From Streptomyces sp. TRM68416 (GTDB lineage: Bacteria > Actinomycetota > Actinomycetes > Streptomycetales > Streptomycetaceae): DNA of 64,000 bases. Each line of letters opens with the position of its first letter. Within the stretch, counting starts at the first letter, position 1. A program made the translations under genes and the position numbers. The DNA is taken from NCBI RefSeq assembly GCF_014596915.1, contig NZ_JACVWU010000019.1:1-64000 (forward strand), written 5' to 3'. The notes beneath the pieces were generated by a model. That model had not been told where the DNA came from. It was given only the letters and a program-made list of their open reading frames with translations, and ran no database searches. This document shows positions 58,268 to 64,000 of the stretch, piece by piece.

Positions 58268-59059
58268 CTACTCCCCCAGGCCGGCCAGGTCTCGTAGGCG
58301 GCGGGCCTGGGCTGCGCGTTCGGCGGTGCGCTGGGCCTCGTAGGAGCGGTCGGCGGCGCCGCGCAGCAGGGCCTTGGTCTCGATCACGGCGTCGCGGGGG
58401 GCGGCGAGAAGCGCGCCGGCGAGGTCCTTCACGGCCTCGTCGAGTTGGGGCGCGGGTACGGCGAGGTTGGCCAGGCCGGTGGTGACGGCTTCCTCGGCCG
58501 TGACGAAGCGCCCGGTGGCGCAGATCTCCAGCGCCCGGGCGTAGCCGACGAGGCCGACCAGGGGGTGGGTGCCGGTCAGGTCCGGCACCAGGCCGAGGCT
58601 GGTCTCGCGCATGGCGAACTGCACGTCGTCCGCGACGACGCGCAGGTCACAGGCGAGCGCGAGCTGGAAGCCCGCCCCGATGGCATGGCCCTGGACGGCG
58701 GCGATGGAGACGATGTCGCTGCGTCGCCACCAGGTGAACGCCTCCTGGTACTCGGCGATGGTCGCATCGAGGTCGGCGTCGCTGCCGCGCGCGAGATCGA
58801 TGAACGACGGCTCGCCGTCGAAGCCCTCCGGCGTGAACGCCTGCCGGTCGAGCCCGGCCGAGAAGGACTTGCCCTCGGCGCGCAGCACGACCACCCGGAC
58901 GGTGCCGGGCAGCAGGCGACCGGCCTCGGTCAACGCCCGCCACAGAGCGGGGCTCTGCGCGTTGCGCTTGTCCGGGTTGGTCAGCGTCACCGTGGCGATG
59001 GCGTCGTCGACGGTGAGCCGTACGCCGTGTTGGTCGAGAACCGGGTCGAGCGAAGCCAT
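58268..59059 (-). CDS. Enoyl-CoA hydratase/isomerase family protein
   Basis: The 263-residue crotonase-fold protein has the oxyanion blocks FSAGLDRQAFTPE (residues near 70) and AVQGHAIGAGFQLALACDLR (near 125), followed by FAMRETSLGLVPDLTGTHPL with the acidic residue typical of hydratases. It probably acts in fatty acid or branched acyl-CoA breakdown. ATG 59059 begins MASLDPVLDQHG. No operon partner is close. Confidence 0.92.
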   Translation of the reverse strand: MASLDPVLDQHGVRLTVDDAIATVTLTNPDKRNAQSPALWRALTEAGRLLPGTVRVVVLRAEGKSFSAGLDRQAFTPEGFDGEPSFIDLARGSDADLDATIAEYQEAFTWWRRSDIVSIAAVQGHAIGAGFQLALACDLRVVADDVQFAMRETSLGLVPDLTGTHPLVGLVGYARALEICATGRFVTAEEAVTTGLANLAVPAPQLDEAVKDLAGALLAAPRDAVIETKALLRGAADRSYEAQRTAERAAQARRLRDLAGLGE

Positions 59060-59167
59060 GGGGTGCCTCCGATGCTGTGCGGTCAGCTAAGTGACTGCAC
59101 AGTAACCACCCGGCCGATCAGACGACCGACCGGGTGGCCACCATCGAAGCCGGTGGGCCGCCCGGGC

Positions 59168-59389
59168 TCAGGACGAAGCGGCCTTCTTGCCCCGCGTCGC
59201 CCCGCCACGCCCACGCAGCGTGACGCCCGACTCGCTGAGCATCCGGTGTACGAAGCCATACGAGCGGCCGGTCTCTTCGGCCAGCGCCCGGATGCTCGCA
59301 CCGGAGTCGTACTTCTTCTTCAGGTCTGCCGCGAGCTTGTCGCGCGCGGCGCCGGTCACCCGGCTGCCCTTCTTCAGAGTCTCGGCCAC
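59168..59389 (-). CDS. Small helix-turn-helix protein
   Basis: The 73-residue basic protein has one HTH (about 30-58: YDSGASIRALAEETGRSYGF, VHRMLSESG) and a Lys/Arg/Gly-rich tail (GRGGATRGKKAASS). This compact HTH is highly conserved in Streptomyces, and its role is unknown. GTG 59389 is fixed by the RBS GAGGAGG. The longer frame to 59434 lies before it. A hairpin downstream (59107-59143, CCACCCGG/CCGGGTGG) may terminate it. Confidence 0.88.
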   Translation of the reverse strand: MAETLKKGSRVTGAARDKLAADLKKKYDSGASIRALAEETGRSYGFVHRMLSESGVTLRGRGGATRGKKAASS

Positions 59390-59724
59390 CCGTGCCTCCT
59401 CATGGGAAGTGCGCTCTGGTCTCCTCATGATCACCCCTCCGGGGCTTCATGGCCACCCATTCGGCAAGGTCCGTGAGACACGGTTTTGACGACAGGAGCA
59501 GGTCCGCACATACGGAACCAAGGATTCCGCACAGTCGTGTCCGTACCGCTGAACGGGTTGTTCCGCGAAGTGCCAGGTCAGGGACGCACGACGGCCGAGC
59601 CCTTGGTGACAAAGGGCTCGGCCGCGAAATGAATGTAGGACACACCTCGGTACGAGGAGATCTCACACAGATGGTGGATCACGGATCGGCCGAATGATCC
59701 ATACACAGTGGATCAACCATTCGA
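59390..59724. other. Intergenic region with hairpin and GGATCA repeats
   Basis: I see no credible gene in these 335 bp. A perfect 12-bp stem, GGCCGAGCCCTT / AAGGGCTCGGCC (59593-59623), is either a distant ABC-F terminator or a small-RNA terminator. Three copies of TGGATCA lie near the ABC-F stop: 59675-59681, inverted at 59695-59701, and 59709-59715, the first two forming an inverted repeat. The promoter of the HTH gene is probably near 59400-59460. Confidence 0.6.
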
Positions 59725-61323
59725 TCAAGCCAGGGCGACGAGATCCGCGTAGTCCGCGCCCCACAGGTCCTCGACGCCGTCCGGCAGCAGGATGATCCGC
59801 TCCGGCTGGAGCGCCTCGACCGCGCCCTCGTCGTGCGTGACCAGCACGACCGCGCCCTTGTAGGTGCGGAGCGCGCCGAGGATCTCCTCGCGGCTGGCGG
59901 GGTCGAGGTTGTTGGTCGGCTCGTCCAGGAGCAGGACGTTCGCCGAGCTGACCACCAGGGTGGCCAGCGCCAGACGGGTCTTCTCACCGCCGGAGAGGAC
60001 TCCGGCGGGCTTGTCGACGTCGTCGCCGGAGAACAGGAACGAGCCCAGCACCTTGCGGACCTCGACGAGGTCCATGTCGGGGGCGGCCGAGCGCATGTTC
60101 TCCAGGACCGTGCGGTCGGCGTCCAGGGTCTCGTGCTCCTGGGCGTAGTAGCCGACCTTCAGGCCGTGGCCGGGGACGACCGCACCGGTGTCGGGCTGCT
60201 CGACGCCCGCGAGGAGCCTCAACAGGGTGGTCTTTCCGGCACCGTTGAGACCGAGGATGACGACCCTCGACCCCTTGTCGATGGCCAGGTCGACGTCGGT
60301 GAAGATCTCCAGCGAGCCGTAGGACTTCGACAGGCCCTCGGCCGTCAGCGGGGTCTTGCCGCAGGGCGCGGGCTCCGGGAAGCGCAGCTTGGCGACCTTG
60401 TCCTGCACGCGCACCGCTTCGAGACCGGCGAGCAGCTTGTCGGCCCGCCGGGCCATGTTCTGCGCGGCGACCGTCTTGGTGGCCTTGGCGCGCATCTTGT
60501 CGGCCTGCGAGTGCAGGGCGGCGGCCTTCTTCTCGGCGTTCTGCCGCTCGCGCTTGCGGCGCTTCTCGTCGGCCTCGCGCTGCTGCTGGTAGAGCTTCCA
60601 GCCCATGTTGTAGACGTCGATCTGGGCGCGGTTGGCGTCCAGGTAGAACACCTTGTTGACGACCGTCTCGACCAGGTCGACGTCGTGGCTGATGACGATG
60701 AAGCCGCCGCGGTAGGTCTTGAGGTAGTCGCGCAGCCAGACGATGGAGTCGGCGTCGAGGTGGTTCGTCGGCTCGTCGAGCAGCAGCGTGTCCGCGTCCG
60801 AGAACAGGATCCGGGCCAGCTCGATACGGCGGCGCTGACCGCCGGAGAGCGTGTGCAGGGGCTGACCCAGCACCCGGTCGGGGAGGTTGAGCGCGGCGGC
60901 GATGGTGGCGGCCTCGGCCTCGGCGGCGTACCCGCCCTTGGTGAGGAACTCCGTCTCCTGGCGCTCGTACTGGCGCAGGGCCTTCTCACGGGTGGCGCCC
61001 TGGCCGTTGGCGATGCGCTGCTCGTTCTCCCGCATCTTGCGGATCAGGACGTCCAGGCCGCGCGCGGACAGGATGCGGTCGCGGGCGAGCACGTCGAGGT
61101 CGCCGGTGCGCGGGTCCTGCGGGAGGTAGCCGACCTCGCCGGAGCGGGTGATGGTCCCACCGGCGGGCATGCCCTCGCCGGCCAGGCACTTGGTGAGGGT
61201 GGTCTTGCCGGCGCCGTTGCGGCCGACCAGGCCGATGCGGTCCCCCTTCGCGACACGGAAGGTGGCGGACTCGATGAGGACGCGGGCACCGGCGCGCAGC
61301 TCGATACCGGAGGCGGAGATCAC
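59725..61323 (-). CDS. ABC-F family ribosome-associated ATPase
   Basis: The 532-residue soluble protein has two ABC domains: first Walker A GRNGAGKTT, LSGGQRRRIELARI and LLLDEPTNHLDADS; second GLNGAGKTT, LSGGEKTRLALATL and LLLDEPTNNLDPAS. They are joined by a charged linker (about 240-305, KRRKRERQNAEKKAAALH). ABC-F proteins bind the ribosomal E site and either regulate translation (EttA-like) or protect from antibiotics. GTG 61323 starts MISASGIELRAG. A leader ORF, MAILLAH, lies 111 bp upstream. Confidence 0.93.
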   Translation of the reverse strand: MISASGIELRAGARVLIESATFRVAKGDRIGLVGRNGAGKTTLTKCLAGEGMPAGGTITRSGEVGYLPQDPRTGDLDVLARDRILSARGLDVLIRKMRENEQRIANGQGATREKALRQYERQETEFLTKGGYAAEAEAATIAAALNLPDRVLGQPLHTLSGGQRRRIELARILFSDADTLLLDEPTNHLDADSIVWLRDYLKTYRGGFIVISHDVDLVETVVNKVFYLDANRAQIDVYNMGWKLYQQQREADEKRRKRERQNAEKKAAALHSQADKMRAKATKTVAAQNMARRADKLLAGLEAVRVQDKVAKLRFPEPAPCGKTPLTAEGLSKSYGSLEIFTDVDLAIDKGSRVVILGLNGAGKTTLLRLLAGVEQPDTGAVVPGHGLKVGYYAQEHETLDADRTVLENMRSAAPDMDLVEVRKVLGSFLFSGDDVDKPAGVLSGGEKTRLALATLVVSSANVLLLDEPTNNLDPASREEILGALRTYKGAVVLVTHDEGAVEALQPERIILLPDGVEDLWGADYADLVALA

Positions 61324-61434
61324 GGACAGACTCCAGGGCGGGTGGGTGGCGGGATGGGCGGCGAAACAGGGGGTGCCGCGCGTGGCGCGCCGTGGGAGGA
61401 GCCGCGGCGGGCGACGGGCGGGCGTTCCCGCCGT

Positions 61435-61458
61435 CTAATGCGCGAGGAGAATGGCCAT
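61435..61458 (-). CDS. 7-codon leader peptide MAILLAH upstream of the ABC-F gene
   Basis: ATG GCC ATT CTC CTC GCG CAT TAG reads on the minus strand. A -10-like TAGACT (61465-61470) ends exactly 6 nt before the ATG, so the transcript would be leaderless. Just after the stop a GC-rich hairpin can form (ACGGCGGG with CCCGCCCGT around AACG, one bulge), followed by about 80 nt to the ABC-F start. This is the layout of ribosome-mediated attenuators of antibiotic-resistance ABC-F genes. No clear -35 is seen. Confidence 0.6.
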   Translation of the reverse strand: MAILLAH

Positions 61459-61648
61459 GCGGCCAGTCTAACGGGGCCGTGCAAGCGCTTTTTCTGCCGC
61501 CCGGGACCCGGCCGCCGAGGGCCCTGGGGTACGGGGTGGTCCGGCCCAGCTCATCGTGGTGGGGCGGGAAACGGGCGGCGCCTGCCCGTGACGTTCGGCA
61601 CGTTCGCGGGGGCGCCCTTGCGGGCGTGGGTTGGCGCGCAGCCCTCGC

Positions 61649-62045
61649 GCAGGGGCGGTCATTGCGGGCGGGACCGGCGGGTCCTGCGTCGGGGCGGCTG
61701 TGGGCGGGAGCCGGCGCGGGTCGTCCGGCGTAGGGGTGGTACTTGCGGGCGGGAACCGGCGCGGGTCCGGCGTAGGGGCGGTCCCGGCGGGCGGGACTCG
61801 GTGGGTCCGGCGTAGGCGCGGTACCTGCGGGCGGGAACCGGTGGGTCCGGCGTAGGGGCGGTACCTGCGGGCGGGAACCGGCGCGGGTCCGGCGTACGGG
61901 CGGTACCTGCGGGCGGGAACCGGTGGGTCCGGCGTAGGGGCGGTACCTGCGGGCGGGAACCGGCGCGGGTCCGGCGTACGGGCGGTACCTGCGGGCGGGA
62001 ACCGGCGCGGGTGCCCGTCGGAGTGGTCCTTGTGGGCGGTGATCG
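61649..62045. repeat. 40/42-bp minisatellite upstream of the metallopeptidase gene
   Basis: About nine to ten head-to-tail units share GGGTCCGGCGTA(G/C)GGGCGGT and ACCTGCGGGCGGGAACCGG. The junction alternates between CGCGGGTCC (42 bp) and TGGGTCC (40 bp). Outer units are decayed, inner ones nearly identical. Unit lengths are not multiples of three, so it is not one coding repeat, although long chance ORFs cross it. It fills most of the 684-bp gap 61459-62142; the rest shows no gene. Confidence 0.9.
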
Positions 62046-62142
62046 GGACGCGTCGCCCGTTCGGACGTTTGCCCGGGGCCGGGTCCGGGGTGGCGGGCGA
62101 GGATGGCCGCGGGGGTCCGACGCAGGCGGAAGTGGGTGCCCC

Positions 62143-63033
62143 ATGCAGTTCGACGACGACGCCAGGCTGGACACCTCCGAGGTGCAGGACGTCCGCGGCA
62201 GCCGTGTCCCCGGCGGGCGGGCGACGGTCGGCGGCGGGGTCGCCGGTCTGCTGGCGCTGGTCCTGGCGCTGTTCTTCGGCGTGGGCACGGAGCAGCTCGG
62301 GCTGACCGACGGGACCGAGCAGCCCGCGGCCACGGCGTCGGCGCTGGCGCAGGTCCAGCAGTCGTGCCGGACCGGGCGGGACGCGAACACGCGGGACGAC
62401 TGCCGGATGGTGGCCGTGGTCAACAGCGTGCAGGACTTCTGGGACGAGGAGTTCGAGCGGCGCAGCGGCTCCTACTCGCGTTCGCCGACGGTGTTCTTCA
62501 GTCAGCGGGTCGGTACCGCGTGCGGGGCGGCGACCAGCGCGGTCGGGCCGTTCTACTGCCCCGGCGACCGCAAGGTCTATCTCGACCTGGACTTCTTCGA
62601 GGAGCTGCGGACGAAATTCGGCGCCTCCGGCGGGCCGTTCGCGCAGGCGTACGTGGTGGCGCACGAGTACGGGCACCACGTGCAGGACCTGATGGGCACG
62701 CTGCGCCGGTCGCAGGACGGACGGACCGGGGCGGGCAGCAACGCGGTGCGGGTGGAGTTGCAGGCCGACTGCTACGCGGGGGTGTGGGCGCACCACGCGA
62801 GGACCACCAAGGACGAGTCGACCGGGCGGCCGCTGATCACCCGCCTCACCGACGCCGACATCCGGGACGGTCTGGACGCGGCGGCGGCCGTGGGCGACGA
62901 CCGGATCCAGGAGCGGTTCCAGGGCCGGGTGACGCCGGAGAGCTGGACGCACGGGTCGGCACAGCAGCGCCAGCAGTGGTTCCAGCGGGGGTTCGAGAGC
63001 GGCGACATGGCGCGCTGCAACACCTTCAGCTGA
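62143..63033 (+). CDS. YpfJ-type neutral zinc metallopeptidase
   Basis: The 296-residue membrane protein has a short cytoplasmic head, one transmembrane helix (about 30-47: GGGVAGLLALVLALFFGV) and an extracellular metallopeptidase domain. Zinc motif is HEYGHH (H174, E175, H178) with downstream ELQADCYAGVWAHHA supplying the third ligand. Four cysteines in the domain suggest disulfides. It belongs to the YpfJ/KPN_02809 family. ATG 62143 gives MQFDDDARLD, and longer starts run into the minisatellite. Confidence 0.93.
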   Translation: MQFDDDARLDTSEVQDVRGSRVPGGRATVGGGVAGLLALVLALFFGVGTEQLGLTDGTEQPAATASALAQVQQSCRTGRDANTRDDCRMVAVVNSVQDFWDEEFERRSGSYSRSPTVFFSQRVGTACGAATSAVGPFYCPGDRKVYLDLDFFEELRTKFGASGGPFAQAYVVAHEYGHHVQDLMGTLRRSQDGRTGAGSNAVRVELQADCYAGVWAHHARTTKDESTGRPLITRLTDADIRDGLDAAAAVGDDRIQERFQGRVTPESWTHGSAQQRQQWFQRGFESGDMARCNTFS

Positions 63034-63138
63034 GGCCCGATTGAGGCCCGATCCGCAGGTCGGGGGCGTTGTCAGTGGCGGCTGCGAGACTGGCGGCAGG
63101 TCGGAATTCCGGCAGTTGACCACGAGGGAGTGATCGGC

Positions 63139-63552
63139 ATGGCAGGGACGGACGGCGGGCGCCCGAGCATCTACCCGACGGTGCTGTACGCGGACGCGCG
63201 GGCGGCGATCAAGCAGCTCACGGAGGCGCTGGGGTTCACCGAGCTGACGGTGTACGAGGGCGAGGACGGCTCGGTGTTCCACGCCGAGCTGGCCCAGGGC
63301 AACGGCGCTGTGATGCTCGGCTCCAAGGGCCGCGGCGGCGTCTTCGACACGGCGATGAAGGGCGCAGGCCCCGTGGGGGTGTACGTCGCCGTGGACGACG
63401 TCGACGCACACCACCGGCACGCCGTGGAGCACGGCGTGGAGATCCTGATGCCCCCGACGGACCAGGACTACGGCTCACGGGACTACATGGCCCGGGACGC
63501 CGAGGGCAACATCTGGAGCTTCGGCACGTACGTGCCGGAGATCGGCGGCTAG
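63139..63552 (+). CDS. VOC/glyoxalase-family protein
   Basis: The 137-residue protein has the vicinal oxygen chelate fold: PTVLYADARAAIKQLTEALG, HAELAQGNGAVMLGS, GVYVAVDDVDAHHRHAVEHG and SRDYMARDAEGNIWSFGTY, with the conserved D-x-E/G-N-W-S-F end. It may be a PhnB-like or antibiotic-binding member, and substrate is unknown. ATG 63139 follows GAGGGAG, and GTG 63130 is possible. Confidence 0.9.
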   Translation: MAGTDGGRPSIYPTVLYADARAAIKQLTEALGFTELTVYEGEDGSVFHAELAQGNGAVMLGSKGRGGVFDTAMKGAGPVGVYVAVDDVDAHHRHAVEHGVEILMPPTDQDYGSRDYMARDAEGNIWSFGTYVPEIGG

Positions 63553-63574
63553 GGGCTGTCCGGCGGGCCCCTGG

Positions 63575-64000
63575 CTAGATTCCCCCCGTGTGCACCTGGA
63601 AGGCGGCGCGGCGGACCGCCTTGGCCAGGGCCGGGTCGGGGTGGGCCGCGGCGAGCGCGACCAGGACCTGGACCGTGCGGGGGTGGCCGACGGCGCGGAC
63701 CTCGTCGAGGAGGGCGGGGACGGTCGGCTGTACCGCGGACTCCAGGTGCCGGACGAGCATGGGGGCCTCGCCGTGGTCGGCGACCGCGGCGGCGGTGTCG
63801 ACCCAGAGCCAGGTGGCCTCCTCCCGGGTGAGGACCTCGTGGGCGTCCTCGGGGTCGATCCCGTCGTGCTCGGCCAGCCACAGCAGGGCGTACGGCCGCA
63901 GGGTGGCGTCGTCGACGACGGCACGGACGTCGGGCTCGGCGGGGGCGCCGACGACGCGCAGTGCCTCGAAGGCGAGGCCCCGCAGCAGGGCGTCGTCGCC
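63575..64000 (-). CDS. HEAT-repeat-like protein, 5' end outside the window
   Basis: The last 141 codons of a gene start beyond the right edge. The visible part is helical with HEAT/ARM-like pairs (LVRHLESAVQPTVPALLDEV, RAVGHPRTVQVLVALAAAHP, DPALAKAVRRAAFQ), preceded by LRPYALLWLAEHDGIDPEDA. The stop TAG is at 63575-63577. G/C at third positions is very high, confirming the frame. Function is unknown. Confidence 0.75.
   Translation of the reverse strand, partial: GDDALLRGLAFEALRVVGAPAEPDVRAVVDDATLRPYALLWLAEHDGIDPEDAHEVLTREEATWLWVDTAAAVADHGEAPMLVRHLESAVQPTVPALLDEVRAVGHPRTVQVLVALAAAHPDPALAKAVRRAAFQVHTGGI

Noticed and set aside
59449..59697. 82-codon plus-strand ORF in the intergenic region
   Set aside because: No RBS, poor third-position G/C, unconvincing composition, and it runs through the hairpin and GGATCA boxes.
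61465..61500. WhiB7-type promoter before the ABC-F gene
   Set aside because: There is an A-tract (AAAAAG) and a TTGCAC, but TTGCAC is only 8 bp from TAGACT, so the element spacing does not fit.
61649..62045. Possible CRISPR or coding repeat
   Set aside because: No unique spacers; unit lengths of 40 and 42 bp break any frame.
61468..63432. 654-codon minus-strand ORF with FPPAGT/ARRYRPYAG repeats
   Set aside because: It crosses the minisatellite and the antisense of the metallopeptidase and VOC genes. Repeat units are not multiples of three, so it is open by composition only.

Overview
The window is chromosomal DNA of very high GC with strong G/C bias at third codon positions. It is almost certainly from a Streptomyces species. 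The signs are chaplin genes, a Spo0M-like sporulation protein, XRE/DUF397 and RsbW-like ATPase gene sets, a streptophobe-type membrane protein, an SGM_5486-type micro-protein, a 'ccccgaaggggcgcggggaactgcgcg'-type intergenic repeat, frequent GTG/TTG starts and 4-bp stop/start overlaps. The chpE - two-component - queA - fabG/fabI - tyrS order resembles, from memory, the corresponding part of the S. coelicolor chromosome. I see no rRNA, tRNA, insertion sequence, prophage or CRISPR array.

Layout. 0-6.5 kb holds a 3-methyladenine glycosylase, Spo0M, a PEBP-family protein, an HNH nuclease, an SPFH/NfeD membrane pair, a solo ABC ATPase and a conserved hypothetical. 6.5-12.8 kb holds intergenic repeats, two cysteine-free chaplins, a GAF histidine kinase with NarL-type regulator, an SDR - small ORF - queA operon whose queA start region is present in three copies, and a secreted lytic transglycosylase with a structured leader. 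12.8-23.3 kb holds an FHA-FHA-ABC exporter, a streptophobe-like protein with long degenerate repeats, serB, a SixA-like phosphatase, two small membrane proteins, an MFS permease divergent from a GntR/FCD regulator, and a small secreted protein.

23.3-31.8 kb holds fabG-fabI, a VapBC module, an RsbW-like ATPase, an XRE/DUF397 pair, tldD-tldE and tyrS. 31.8-39.8 kb holds small stress and membrane proteins, moaA, a DUF485/ActP-type acetate symporter pair and two tandem secreted subtilisins. 39.8-49.5 kb holds a CaiB-family CoA-transferase, a CopD-like protein, a translationally coupled sterol-desaturase/lysoplasmalogenase pair, a VIT1-like transporter, a DEDDh exonuclease with BRCT, a Cys-rich small protein, SURF1 and cstA with a 32-residue YbdD-like partner.

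49.5-64 kb holds DUF3311, a symporter coupled to an ECF sigma factor and a one-TM protein, a GH15 glucosidase, an atypical SDR, a five-gene Asp23/AmaP envelope operon with a divergent P10-like gene, an enoyl-CoA hydratase, a small HTH protein, an ABC-F gene behind a 7-codon leaderless ORF, a ~40-bp minisatellite, a zinc metallopeptidase, a VOC protein and a partial HEAT-like gene running off the right edge.

Most genes are ordinary streptomycete core genes. The features most worth a second look are the triplicated queA start region with its 98-codon bridging ORF, the MAILLAH leader ahead of the ABC-F gene, the putative ether-lipid gene pair, the sigma factor locked to a symporter, and the structured leader of the transglycosylase. 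All family names are by recognition of the translated sequence; no database search was run.
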